Assembly: GCA_002070115.1 (NCBI GenBank)
Contig: MWCO01000001.1
Location: 62,001 to 126,000 of the forward strand
Length of the DNA: 64,000 bases
Origin: Deltaproteobacteria bacterium ADurb.Bin207
GTDB taxonomy: Bacteria; Myxococcota_A; Polyangia; Polyangiales; Polyangiaceae
Direction: 5' to 3'
The notes below the pieces were generated by a model that had not been told where the DNA came from, did no database searches, and saw nothing but the letters and a program-made list of their open reading frames with translations. The translations under genes and the position numbers were made by a program. The number at the start of each line of letters is the position of its first letter. The first letter of the stretch is position 1. Below are positions 36,871 through 46,231 of the stretch, one piece after another.

Positions 36871-37036
36871 CGATAGCGGGTAAGTCTTTTCATAGACACA
36901 ATGAGCCGCATTGAACATAAATAGCGCGCGTCGGGCTCATCTTGTCATCGTGGCTTCGCGAACACCGTTGACCCTTTCTGAAGCACTCGGTACACCATTC
37001 GGCGCGGCGTGTCGCCCCCTTGGTCGTAGAGGCCCC

Positions 37037-38809
37037 ATGCGTTGGTTCGTCGAGATCAATTCCCTGGGAAAGCCAGAGCAAAAAGCGGTCCGTTCCTGCT
37101 TGGAAGCTTCCCAATGGTCCGTGGCATATCAAGAGATTCGCCGTTCCAGCGGGCAAGACGATTCTTTGGGATATCTTTCCATCGAGTTGCTGGATGATGG
37201 TGTGCGAATCGTCGATCCAAAATCGCGTCAGCGATACGAAATCCGGCGCGCGCCAGACGATGCTGCCGTCACGGTGGCAAACACCGAAAATACTGTGACT
37301 ACCGCCTCGGAACGTGTTTCCGAGCGTCCTTCGGAACCCAAGCCACTGTCCCAGCCGCCCGCGCACATGCCTTCCGCGACGCCTTTGGCTCGGCCCTATT
37401 CCCGTGCCCCATCGGTTCCGCCTCCTACCACACAGCCACGAATTCCTTCCGTTCCGCCGCAAGCACCGCCTCATGTAAAGACTCCTTCGGTTCCACCCCC
37501 AGCTCCGGCTGTTCCGCAACCAATCCCCACTCCACCCCCGCCAGCAGGGCTCGCACCCATCCCCAACGAACCCTATCAGGTGCTCGCCAGACGCGAAGAA
37601 CAACCGTCCAAAACCTCTCCGCTCACGTACCGCGAATACGCCTACGCCATTGCCGAAGGTTCCACCGAAAAGGAGGCGGAGACCTTCATTTTCCAACGTT
37701 TCGAGGAAATCAAAGACGAACTGGCCTCCACTCGCTCGGCCAAACTCGTCAATCTCGCCGTATTCGACCACGCCTTTTCCGATCGACCCAAACGCCCGCC
37801 GCTGGTCACACTCGTGTGGAAAGATTGGAAAGGCAATCCGGAAATCCGTTATACCTCACGTCCCGGCGTGTCGATCCCGCCGCCATCGCTCGGGCGCCCC
37901 TCGTCTCAACCTGCCGCCGAGCCCCCATCCGTCGCCTCCAACCCACCGCAACCCATAGAAACCCCATCGGCAGTTTCGTCACTACCGAAAGAGTTACCAT
38001 CTTCCGTCCCCCCCGCGGCCCCTTCCCACGAAAAAGAAGTCTCCACTGCCGCAACGGATGAACAACCCGCTCGCTCCCGTGCCGCGGATAGCTCTTCGCC
38101 ATCCTCTGATTCATCGCATTACACCCCAGCTTCCACACCGGTGGCCAAACGCCAACGTCGAAGCGATGCTCCGCAACCCGCCACGGCATCCTCGGGTCAA
38201 GCGGCGGAAAAAGCGCAACCGGTTTCCCGATCGGAGAAAGTGCCGCCTTCTCCCCTATCCGATCGACAAGCTCGTAAGTCATCGCAAAGCGGTGAGATCA
38301 TCGCCGATATTTTCGAATCGATGCATGATCTTTACTTTTTGCGAGATGCCTATGAAGGCGCGGATTTCGTGATCGCTTTGGCGCTCGATAAAATGCGCTG
38401 CACCCTCGGCATGGCCCAACTTTACGACATCAATCGCCGCGAGTTCGTCGTGGCTCACGTCGTCGGTCCCAACGCGCAAGACACGCTCGGCCATCGTACG
38501 AGCGAGCATGATCCGCTGCTTGTCGAGATCATGAATCGGCGGCTTCCTTTCATCATGCAAGGCACGGATCCGCGTATCGATCGAGGTCGTTGGAAGCAGC
38601 TTGGAGGTTCTCCCCACAGCATTCTCGCTTGCTCCGTGGCGCAAGGAGGGAGGTTTTTGGGGATTCTCGAGGTGGCCCACGAGGATCGGAAAAAAACCTT
38701 CCGAAAAGCCGACGTGGATGCCATGGCCTATATCGCACAGAGCTTCGCGGAATTCATTGCCAAGATTGGCCTTCAATTCGGCAGCGTGACTCCGTTCAAT
38801 CCGAAGTGA
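37037..38809 (+). CDS. Pro-rich regulatory protein with C-terminal GAF-like domain
   Basis: The 590-residue protein has an N-terminal domain of about 80 residues (MRWFVEINSLGKPEQKAV), then a Pro-rich linker to about 180. A second folded stretch (about 180-285, TYREYAYAIAEGSTEKEAE) is followed by a Ser/Pro-rich linker and a C-terminal GAF-like domain (about 440-580: FVIALALDKMRCTLGMAQ, GGRFLGILEVAHE). It is soluble. A TAGAGG site six bases before ATG 37037 fixes the start. Only 12 bases separate it from the histidine kinase, so it may sense or relay a signal for that kinase. Function unknown. Confidence 0.78.
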   Translation: MRWFVEINSLGKPEQKAVRSCLEASQWSVAYQEIRRSSGQDDSLGYLSIELLDDGVRIVDPKSRQRYEIRRAPDDAAVTVANTENTVTTASERVSERPSEPKPLSQPPAHMPSATPLARPYSRAPSVPPPTTQPRIPSVPPQAPPHVKTPSVPPPAPAVPQPIPTPPPPAGLAPIPNEPYQVLARREEQPSKTSPLTYREYAYAIAEGSTEKEAETFIFQRFEEIKDELASTRSAKLVNLAVFDHAFSDRPKRPPLVTLVWKDWKGNPEIRYTSRPGVSIPPPSLGRPSSQPAAEPPSVASNPPQPIETPSAVSSLPKELPSSVPPAAPSHEKEVSTAATDEQPARSRAADSSSPSSDSSHYTPASTPVAKRQRRSDAPQPATASSGQAAEKAQPVSRSEKVPPSPLSDRQARKSSQSGEIIADIFESMHDLYFLRDAYEGADFVIALALDKMRCTLGMAQLYDINRREFVVAHVVGPNAQDTLGHRTSEHDPLLVEIMNRRLPFIMQGTDPRIDRGRWKQLGGSPHSILACSVAQGGRFLGILEVAHEDRKKTFRKADVDAMAYIAQSFAEFIAKIGLQFGSVTPFNPK

Positions 38810-38821
38810 CCGAGCTTTTCG

Positions 38822-40444
38822 ATGGCCGAGCGGACCCGTCGAGAGGTGTTACTCACCTTCTTACTCACTCCCGCCGTGGTGTTGGGTGTGGTCGCGCTCG
38901 CTGTCATTACCTTCCGTACCACCTTCCAGATTGAAACCCTTCGACAGCAATCCGTGCTCGAAGCCACCGTGTCGGTCGCGAATGAAAAAGCAGACCGCCT
39001 CGACAAACGCATCATCGAAGAAGACAACGTCGTGGTGGCCGAAGCCGATGTCACCATCCTAGGCTCCCTGGCTCGTCGTTGGCTCCCCACCGCTTCGCGC
39101 GAAACCCCAACCGTTCGAGCCGTCGTCATCATGCGAGCCGATGGCGATCACGACGTATACGATTTTGCGACTCAGAATCCAGGACCTGAAGACGATGCAT
39201 TTCGGCGCATGCTCGTTCATCGTCTCCTGCCTCATCTCGACTTGCAACAGGGGGCTGCGGAACAGCTTCGTCACCTTCACCGCACGCTGGATGGACGCTC
39301 GTATCTCATCAGCTATTGGCAACGAGAACACGAGGGCAGGAAATACCTCGTTGTGGCATGGCACGATGTTCCACGCATCGTTCATGACCTATTTCCCCGT
39401 ATGCTCGAGGATGCCACCGGACATGCTCGCGTCCATGTCGTCGACGAAGAAGGCAGAACGGTGTACGGACAACCCACCGTGGGTGGTGTGTTTACGGTGG
39501 GACGCCCGTTCGAAACCACGTTGTATGGCTGGCGGTTGTACGCAACCTTGACGACCGCGGAAGAACTGAGCGAGAGCGTTGAACGACGACGAGAATTGGA
39601 GATGGTTTCCGTGGCGGTTTCATTTCTCGTGGTGGCGGCGGGGGTCATTATCGTGGTGGTGGCTGCGGAGCGAGAGCGACGGTTGGCGGCGCTAAAAAGT
39701 GAGTTTGTGGCCAATGTGAGTCACGAACTGAAAACGCCATTGTCACTGGTGAGGATGTTCAGCGAATTGTTGTCCACCGGACGAGTAAGCGACGAAGCGA
39801 AGCGACAAAAGTACCTATCCATCATTGTGCGGGAGAGCGAACGATTGTCCGCTCTCATAGAAAATGTGTTGGATTTCGCACGGTTAGAGCGAGGGAAAGT
39901 GGCCTATCAATTCGAATATGCCGACGTGGTGGAGGTGGTTTCACGGGCGGTCGAAGCCTTCCGGCATCGAGCGGAACGGGAGGGAATGGTGTTGGACATG
40001 CAAGTCGAGTCGAACATGCCCCGCACGGTACTCGACGAGCAAGCGTTGGAACTCGCGCTGGTGAATCTTCTCGATAACGCGATGAAATATGCCAAAGACG
40101 GCAAGCTCATCCGGGTGGAGGTTCGTCTTCGTTCCGCGAAAACCATTGAGATCCGCGTGACGGATCAGGGGCCGGGTGTGCCCATCGATGAGCAACGTCG
40201 CATCTTCGATAGGTTCGTTCGAGGAAAAGGGGCGCGAGACAAGCAGGTTCGTGGCAGTGGGATCGGTTTGGCGTTGGTGCAACATATTGCCTCCAACCAC
40301 GGTGGTCAGGTGTGGGTGGAGAGTACCGTCGGAAAAGGCTCTTCCTTCTTGTTGACGCTTCCGGTCAGAAGCCAGGTATCGCCTAGCCGAGCGGCTTTTG
40401 CCCAAGCTCCGCCCAACGAGGCACATCGTGATGCATCCGAGTGA
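38822..40444 (+). CDS. Membrane sensor histidine kinase
   Basis: This 540-residue kinase has two membrane helices (about 10-31 and 262-281) bracketing a 230-residue extracytoplasmic sensor domain. The cytoplasmic part has His301 in SHELKTPLSLVRMF, an N box LVNLLDNAMKYA, DQGPGVP and GSGIGLALVQHIA. The sensor domain is of unknown ligand. No response regulator is adjacent. It lies 12 bases after the GAF protein and overlaps the DUF58 gene by 14 bases, so all are probably one operon. A 30-residue tail after the ATPase domain has no known motif. Confidence 0.93.
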   Translation: MAERTRREVLLTFLLTPAVVLGVVALAVITFRTTFQIETLRQQSVLEATVSVANEKADRLDKRIIEEDNVVVAEADVTILGSLARRWLPTASRETPTVRAVVIMRADGDHDVYDFATQNPGPEDDAFRRMLVHRLLPHLDLQQGAAEQLRHLHRTLDGRSYLISYWQREHEGRKYLVVAWHDVPRIVHDLFPRMLEDATGHARVHVVDEEGRTVYGQPTVGGVFTVGRPFETTLYGWRLYATLTTAEELSESVERRRELEMVSVAVSFLVVAAGVIIVVVAAERERRLAALKSEFVANVSHELKTPLSLVRMFSELLSTGRVSDEAKRQKYLSIIVRESERLSALIENVLDFARLERGKVAYQFEYADVVEVVSRAVEAFRHRAEREGMVLDMQVESNMPRTVLDEQALELALVNLLDNAMKYAKDGKLIRVEVRLRSAKTIEIRVTDQGPGVPIDEQRRIFDRFVRGKGARDKQVRGSGIGLALVQHIASNHGGQVWVESTVGKGSSFLLTLPVRSQVSPSRAAFAQAPPNEAHRDASE

Positions 40445-41348
40445 ACGCCACAACCAGGCCATCGATTGGGGACGGCTTGCGCCCTTGAGACTACGCGCCA
40501 AAAGCGTTGCCGATGGCGTATTCGCGGGTGTCCATCGCAGTCGGCGTCATGGGCCGGGTGTGGAGTTTGGTGGTCATCGCGCGTATGTGCCCGGGGATGA
40601 TTTGCGATGGATCGACCGACATGCCCTCATGCGTCACGATCAACTCTTGGTTCGCCTGTTCGAAACGGAAACGGACCGCGGCGTTCACATGCTGCTGGAC
40701 GCAACGGCATCGATGAGTTTTCGTGGCGCGCATGCCGATTCAGCCAAGGTGGCTTTCGCCGCCCTCATCGTCGCGGCTCTGACGCGGGTCGTCTTATCCG
40801 CGGGAGATCCCGTATCTCTTGGTTGGATCAGTGGTGTCGGTTCCCGACCCGTCGCGCCTAGCGCAAGCGGTGATGCCTTCGATCGCATCGTGCAAGCATT
40901 AGAAGGATTGCAAGCCACGGGAGATGCCATGCATGATCTGCGCGCTTTCGACCGCGTCATTCAGTCCATCGCCCGACGAGCGCGCCGCGGAGCCTGCGTC
41001 ATTCTGCTATCCGACCTTCTCGACTTGCCTGACGGTGCGGCCGAACGATTCGCCGCCCTCGGCAGCCAGGGACGACGATTGGTCGTGGTCCAAGTCCTCG
41101 ATCATGAGGAGCTGACACTTCCGTATACGGGGACGGTTCGTCTCGCGTCTCTGGAAGGCAATACAGTGCTCGAAACCAATCCGGATGTCGTTCGCGAACG
41201 GTATCTCGAAGCCCTCGACCAATGGACGGAGCGATTCGTGCAACCGCTCGCGAATCGAGCCGGACGTTGGTTACGTGTCGATACCCAGCAAGATCCAGTG
41301 GATGTCGTGATTCGAGTGCTTCACGCCATTGCCGAGGTTCCCCCGTGA
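40431..41348 (+). CDS. DUF58 domain protein (vWA-like)
   Basis: The 305-residue protein matches DUF58: the signature YVPGDDLRWIDRHALMRHDQ near residues 55-74, then a vWA-like core with LLDATASMSFRG, and an ending typical for the family. DUF58 proteins usually sit between a MoxR AAA ATPase and BatA/BatB proteins and act in envelope or metal-cofactor maturation. No MoxR gene is present here. I use ATG 40431; it overlaps the kinase by 14 bases and its stop overlaps the next start as GTGA. Confidence 0.92.
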   Translation: MHPSERHNQAIDWGRLAPLRLRAKSVADGVFAGVHRSRRHGPGVEFGGHRAYVPGDDLRWIDRHALMRHDQLLVRLFETETDRGVHMLLDATASMSFRGAHADSAKVAFAALIVAALTRVVLSAGDPVSLGWISGVGSRPVAPSASGDAFDRIVQALEGLQATGDAMHDLRAFDRVIQSIARRARRGACVILLSDLLDLPDGAAERFAALGSQGRRLVVVQVLDHEELTLPYTGTVRLASLEGNTVLETNPDVVRERYLEALDQWTERFVQPLANRAGRWLRVDTQQDPVDVVIRVLHAIAEVPP

Positions 41349-43312
41349 CTTTCGTGTTCACCGCGGCTTTGGCTATCGCATTGCTTGTCATTGCGCCTTT
41401 CGCCGCTCATTTGCTGCGCGTACGACGTGCGAAGGAGCAGCCATTCCCGCCCGCACATCTGGTGCCGGCATTGACTTCCTCCGCTCGGCAACGAAAAAAA
41501 CTCGAGGATCGAGCCTTATTCAGTATCCGACTGCTGGCAATTCTCGCTCTTGCCGTGTTGGGCGCTACACCCCTGCTCACTTGCTCGAAGTTGTCGATTT
41601 CGCGAGATGGGGGAGCTTCCCTGGCTGTCGCCATCGTGCTCGATGATTCGATGAGCATGCGCGCGCGCGATGATGGCACCACGACTCGCTTCGCTCTCGC
41701 AAAACAACAAGCCCTGGACCTATTCGCAAGCGCGCGACAGGGCGACGCCATAGCCATCGTGTTGGCGGGCGCCCCCGCCCGTGTCGTTCTCGCGCCAACC
41801 ATGGACCTTTCCCTTGCCGAACACACGCTTCAACGACTCGAACCTTCGGACCGAGCTACGGATCTGGAAGGCGCCATGGCACTAGGCGCGTCGCTGCTTT
41901 CGGAACTGCCGCAACCACAGCATCGTATGGTTGTCCTTACGGATCGTTGCGATGGGATGCCCGATGCTCCGCCTTTGGGAGAAGGGCTTTCGGTACCCAC
42001 CTGGATCGTAAGTCGCCAGCTTTCTGAAAATGCTAATGATTGCGCTGTGTTATACGCGGAGCAGCGAAGTGGACGCGTCTATGCCCGCGTGGCGTGTACG
42101 GGCAACCAGCGTGATCCCCACCGAAATTTGGTCGTGCGTGAGGCAGGACAAACCATCGCTCGTGAACCTATTTTCCCACATCTACCGCAAGACACGGGAA
42201 CCGCGGAATTGGACGTGCCCATCGCTTCATCAGCTTTCCCCGACGAGGTTGCGCTCGAGGGAAGCTCGGATTTCATTGCGGAAAATGACGTGGCCCCCGT
42301 AGCACGACGATCCACGTCGTTCACCGTTGGCGTGGTGTCGGATCGTTCGCTGTCCAACGTCGAGACTGGAGGTCCACCTCCCGTCGAGCAAGCGCTTGTC
42401 GCATTGCATACGGGAGCCACGATTCATCCGATGACGGTCATGCCTGACACCGTGGAGGAATTGAGCAAGCTGACGATTCTGGTCATCGATGATCCTGCCG
42501 GGTTCACGCCGGAGACAAGGGAATCGTTGCATGGCTGGGTGGAGCGAGGGGGTGTTGCCCTCGTGGGGCTAGGTCCTCGGTCGGCGCGGGCGCCTTTGGG
42601 TGCCACGCTCGAGCCTTTGGTTTCCGGAATACCGCATTGGGCCGAAGATGCCCCCGACAGCGTGAACGAACGAGATTGCCTGCATTTCGGGCCCAGCGGT
42701 CCAAGTCTGCTTCGGCTCGAAGCCAAAGGCAGAGCCCATTTCCCATTCGACGGGCCCACCGAACCCACCGCGATCCTACGCTGGTCCGACAACCTGCCTC
42801 TGATCGTGGAACGAACGCTTGGACGTGGCACCATAACGGTCGTGGGGCTTCCTTTCAGCCCCCAGTGGAGCGATCTTCCCTTTCGACCCGCGTTTCTTGC
42901 TCTGCTCAAGCAATTGGTGGATGACGTTGGATTGCGGGCGGGCTCCAAGCGAATCGATGTCGGACAATCTTGGGTAATCGACAGCGAATCCGTGGAGGTC
43001 CGAACGAAATCCGGCCCTTATCCAGTTGCTCATTCCCAAGGCAAAACGCGTATCACTCCCCACGAAGCGGGGCGCTACGATTTGCGAATCGCCCAGGAAG
43101 TCGATTCCCGAATCGCCTCGATTCCCGCCCATGAAGTGGACCTTCGCCCTCGCAGAATCACCGAAACCAACCAGGAGAATCGTCTCGGTACCACCTCCGG
43201 AACCATCGATATTTCCCGTTGGATAGCCCTATTTTTGCTTTTCTTGCTGGCCGTGGAGTTGGGATTGCGCGCTCGAAATGCCCGCTTGCTGGCGCGCGAT
43301 TCCGCTCGATGA
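41345..43312 (+). CDS. BatA-type vWA membrane protein
   Basis: The 655-residue protein has an N-terminal helix (FVFTAALAIALLVIAPFAA) and a second helix (RLLAILALAVLGATPLL), the arrangement of aerotolerance BatA N-terminal domains. A vWA domain follows with the MIDAS pattern LDDSMSM. A long extracytoplasmic region comes next, including a glutamine-amidotransferase-like fold (LTILVIDDPAGFT, GVALVGLG), and a last helix (WIALFLLFLLAVELGLR). Proteins like this appear to work with DUF58. It starts at GTG 41345, overlapping the DUF58 stop. It ends the rightward cluster, convergent with the kinase gene 50 bases on. Confidence 0.88.
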   Translation: MTFVFTAALAIALLVIAPFAAHLLRVRRAKEQPFPPAHLVPALTSSARQRKKLEDRALFSIRLLAILALAVLGATPLLTCSKLSISRDGGASLAVAIVLDDSMSMRARDDGTTTRFALAKQQALDLFASARQGDAIAIVLAGAPARVVLAPTMDLSLAEHTLQRLEPSDRATDLEGAMALGASLLSELPQPQHRMVVLTDRCDGMPDAPPLGEGLSVPTWIVSRQLSENANDCAVLYAEQRSGRVYARVACTGNQRDPHRNLVVREAGQTIAREPIFPHLPQDTGTAELDVPIASSAFPDEVALEGSSDFIAENDVAPVARRSTSFTVGVVSDRSLSNVETGGPPPVEQALVALHTGATIHPMTVMPDTVEELSKLTILVIDDPAGFTPETRESLHGWVERGGVALVGLGPRSARAPLGATLEPLVSGIPHWAEDAPDSVNERDCLHFGPSGPSLLRLEAKGRAHFPFDGPTEPTAILRWSDNLPLIVERTLGRGTITVVGLPFSPQWSDLPFRPAFLALLKQLVDDVGLRAGSKRIDVGQSWVIDSESVEVRTKSGPYPVAHSQGKTRITPHEAGRYDLRIAQEVDSRIASIPAHEVDLRPRRITETNQENRLGTTSGTIDISRWIALFLLFLLAVELGLRARNARLLARDSAR

Positions 43313-43362
43313 CGCCTGTTTCCCCAAGCAACAGCCACGCCGGTCGCTCCCCATGCCCATGC

Positions 43363-45111
43363 TCACGAGGAACGTCGGGGAAGTGACGAAGACCCGGTGT
43401 TTTGAACGTCTTTCGGACCGTCCTCGGAATTGACGAAAAGCGTGGTGGCCGCGCTATCGTCCACATCGTCCGGATCACTCGGCATCCGCGTCCGTTTCGC
43501 CGTCGATGGACGCGTCGCCGATTGTCGAGGCGTGTTTTTCGATTCCGCCGCGCGATCATAGCCCCAGACTGGCCCGGATGGCTCAGAACTACTTGAAATC
43601 ATTGAATAACGCCCACCAACATCGCGATCGATTTCCCCTTGGGGTTTGTCGACGCTTTCGACCAACCGATCCGGTACCACCGCCCGAGACTTCGGCCCTC
43701 CACTTTCGGGGGTTTTTCCGAGATGAGAAAACAGCTCTCCTCGCAACGCACCGGTCGGATCGACAATCGTGTCGTGGACTTCATCCTCTGCCATGCGAGG
43801 CTCGAAACCAATCCGTCCCGCTACCATCGTTGGATCGTCATCCACGACACGAGGTCCCGTATCCAATTCAACCTCCACGTCGCCGGTTTCAAGCGTGACG
43901 GGATGCTGTCCGGTGCCGGTTTCGGAGAAGTGAACGGGAATGTCGATGCTGTCTGACGCAGGAGGCTCGCTGGGATACTGGGCCATCGATTGTTCGTGGG
44001 CTTTTTGTGACAACCGATCGACCGGTGCGTTCATCAAAGGATGCTCCAACTGCATCGCCACTTCATCGAGCGCGGCGATGAACGCTTTGGCATCGTCGTA
44101 ACGCTCGGCACGATGCTTGGCGAGCGCCTTGAACACGACGGAAACGAAAGCATCCGGGATCGCGGGCCGTAATTCGCGAGGATCACGAGGGGTCGTCGAC
44201 AGGATCTGAATCACCAGCGCGTTGTAGCTGGGCGCAATGAAAGGACGACGTCCCGTGAGGATTTCGTAGAGCATGACGCCACAGGCGTAGATATCGACAC
44301 GATGGTCGATATGCTCTCCACGAGCTTGCTCGGGAGCCATGTAATAGGGGGTGCCCATGACCATCCCCGTGCGCGTCAAACCAAGGTCCGATTCATCCGC
44401 GGACTTGGAAATGCCAAAGTCCAGGATCTTAGCGATCGGAACACAGCCCACACGCTCGGCTAGGAAGATATTCTCGGGTTTGATGTCTCGATGAATGATC
44501 CCTTTGGCATGGGCCGCAATGAGGGCTGATAACACTTGCTTGAGCGTGCCAATCACGTCCGTGAACGACAAGGCTCCTTCGATTTGAATGCGATCGGCCA
44601 GGGTTCTGCCATCGAGACGCTCCATCACCAGGTACGGAGCACCGTTTTCGAGCCTTCCCACATCATAGATTTCGCAGATGTTGGGATGGCCGATCGTGCC
44701 AGCGGCCCGCGCTTCTTGATGAAATCGTGCCACCGCCTCCTTGCGCCCAAGATGAGCCCGGTTGAGCACTTTGATGGCAACGCGACGACCGATCTCCAAG
44801 TGTTCGGCACCGTATACCGTTCCCATTCCCCCTTCACCGATGAGTTCCGTGATCCGGTATTTGTCGCCGATAATTTTTCCGATGAACCGAGGATCGGCGC
44901 CTTTGGGTTTGACCAACGGAATGGGCTTGAGTTCGGAACTATCGTCGGAGATCGCTTTTTGAATCCGCTCCTTACGAATGGGTTTGCCCGTGATTGGACA
45001 AACTTCCTCCGTCAGATTGTGCGGCAATCCGCAGTGATGACAACGTAAAAACCGCTGACTCAACGGTGCGAGGTCTCCAAGACCAGAAGCCTGAAACAAC
45101 AGCGAAAACAA
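43363..45111 (-). CDS. Ser/Thr protein kinase with N-terminal zinc-ribbon-like segment
   Basis: The 582-residue kinase starts with a short Cys cluster (CHHC at 24-27 and VCPITGKPI at 37-45), like a small zinc ribbon. The kinase domain is at about 83-345: IGEGGMGTVYG, Lys114 in AIKVL, HRDIKPEN with Asp209, DFG at 231-233, and MAPEQ. The last 230 residues are low-complexity and acidic, with no membrane helix, so it is soluble. That tail has several Pro/Ser/Thr clusters that could be phosphorylated. The start TTG 45111 has GAGAAGG upstream. It stands alone, divergent from the radical SAM gene. Confidence 0.93.
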   Translation of the reverse strand: MFSLLFQASGLGDLAPLSQRFLRCHHCGLPHNLTEEVCPITGKPIRKERIQKAISDDSSELKPIPLVKPKGADPRFIGKIIGDKYRITELIGEGGMGTVYGAEHLEIGRRVAIKVLNRAHLGRKEAVARFHQEARAAGTIGHPNICEIYDVGRLENGAPYLVMERLDGRTLADRIQIEGALSFTDVIGTLKQVLSALIAAHAKGIIHRDIKPENIFLAERVGCVPIAKILDFGISKSADESDLGLTRTGMVMGTPYYMAPEQARGEHIDHRVDIYACGVMLYEILTGRRPFIAPSYNALVIQILSTTPRDPRELRPAIPDAFVSVVFKALAKHRAERYDDAKAFIAALDEVAMQLEHPLMNAPVDRLSQKAHEQSMAQYPSEPPASDSIDIPVHFSETGTGQHPVTLETGDVEVELDTGPRVVDDDPTMVAGRIGFEPRMAEDEVHDTIVDPTGALRGELFSHLGKTPESGGPKSRAVVPDRLVESVDKPQGEIDRDVGGRYSMISSSSEPSGPVWGYDRAAESKNTPRQSATRPSTAKRTRMPSDPDDVDDSAATTLFVNSEDGPKDVQNTGSSSLPRRSS

Positions 45112-45252
45112 TTCGCCTTCTCAAGCCTAGCGGAGGATCGGCCATCGCTCAACGATAAGTCGCGTCTTGCACCTTTGCGGAAATGGTTCGATTTGCCCGT
45201 CCATCCCTTTTTCTTTCTGCCATCACCCCCGTTTGTCACCCACAATCATGGA

Positions 45253-46167
45253 ATGGATCAGCCAGTCGCCCCACGGCCTTCCTATGTCACAGCCCTTCAT
45301 CACGGCATTCTCCAATCCCGTGTGAATACCGCTTTGAAACGTCTCGCCCGCTGCCGACTCTGCCCCAAACACTGCGAAGCCAACCGTTTGGCCGACGAAA
45401 AAGGTGAATGTCATACAGGACGACTCGCCATGGTGAGCAGTACACATCTGCACTTCGGCGAAGAATCTCCCCTCGTCGGAACCGGCGGCTCCGGAACCAT
45501 CTTCTTCACCCACTGCAATCTTTCGTGCGTCTATTGCCAAAACTACGACATCAGTCACCTCGGTCACGGCTACGCCGTCACCGCCCCACAACTCGCCTCG
45601 CTCATGCTTCGATTGCAACACGCCGGCGCACACAACATCAACCTCGTCAGCCCAAGCCACGTCGTTGCGCAAATCCTCGAAGCCCTTCTGCTCGCCGCTC
45701 AAGCAGGATTGCGCATCCCCCTGGTCTTCAACTCCGGCGGCTATGACGCCCTGCCTACCCTCCGCCTGGTCGAAGGAATCGTCGATATTTACATGCCCGA
45801 CGCCAAATACGGCGACCCGGAAGTCGGCCAACGACTCAGTCGCGTTGACGATTACCCAACCGTCAATCGTCAAGCCATCCTGGAAATGCATCGCCAAGTG
45901 GGACCCCTAACACTCGACGCCTCCGGGATCGCTACCCGAGGATTGCTCGTCCGTCACCTGGTCTTGCCAGCCAGTCTCGCCGACTCCCGCACCATCCTTC
46001 GCTTCCTCGCTCAACACGTATCGACCACCACCTACGTCCATATCATGGACGAATATCGCCCTTGTTTTCTCGCTTCAGACCATGAACAACTCGCCAGACC
46101 CTTGCGACGCTCGGAATACGAATTCGTCATGCAGGTCGCGAGAGAAGAAGGTCTCGAACCCCGTTGA
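45253..46167 (+). CDS. Radical SAM protein, PflX-like (COG1313)
   Basis: The 304-residue protein begins with a Cys cluster (CRLCPKHCEANR and GECHTG) typical of the PflX/PflA-like COG1313 group. The radical SAM cluster motif CNLSCVYCQNYDIS and GGSGTIFF follow. The C-terminus has YRPCFLAS, a family-conserved part. Members are presumed glycyl-radical-activating or tRNA/peptide-modifying, but none in this branch is proven. ATG 45253 is the likely start, lying 141 bases from the kinase. No glycyl-radical enzyme is nearby, so its target is unknown. It converges on the aminopeptidase gene. Confidence 0.88.
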   Translation: MDQPVAPRPSYVTALHHGILQSRVNTALKRLARCRLCPKHCEANRLADEKGECHTGRLAMVSSTHLHFGEESPLVGTGGSGTIFFTHCNLSCVYCQNYDISHLGHGYAVTAPQLASLMLRLQHAGAHNINLVSPSHVVAQILEALLLAAQAGLRIPLVFNSGGYDALPTLRLVEGIVDIYMPDAKYGDPEVGQRLSRVDDYPTVNRQAILEMHRQVGPLTLDASGIATRGLLVRHLVLPASLADSRTILRFLAQHVSTTTYVHIMDEYRPCFLASDHEQLARPLRRSEYEFVMQVAREEGLEPR

Positions 46168-46231
46168 GATCGCTATTGTTGTATCTATTGGAAATTATTG
46201 AATAAATTATGCTTGCGGTAGGTTAGCGATC
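46168..46231. repeat. Inverted repeat and AT-rich spacer at a convergent junction
   Basis: GATCGCTA at 46168-46175 and its exact complement TAGCGATC at 46224-46231 flank 48 AT-rich bases. The right arm covers the aminopeptidase stop codon. The spacer holds the 15-mer (46193-46207) shared with 24665-24679. It may terminate transcription from both sides, although the loop is long. Confidence 0.45.
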
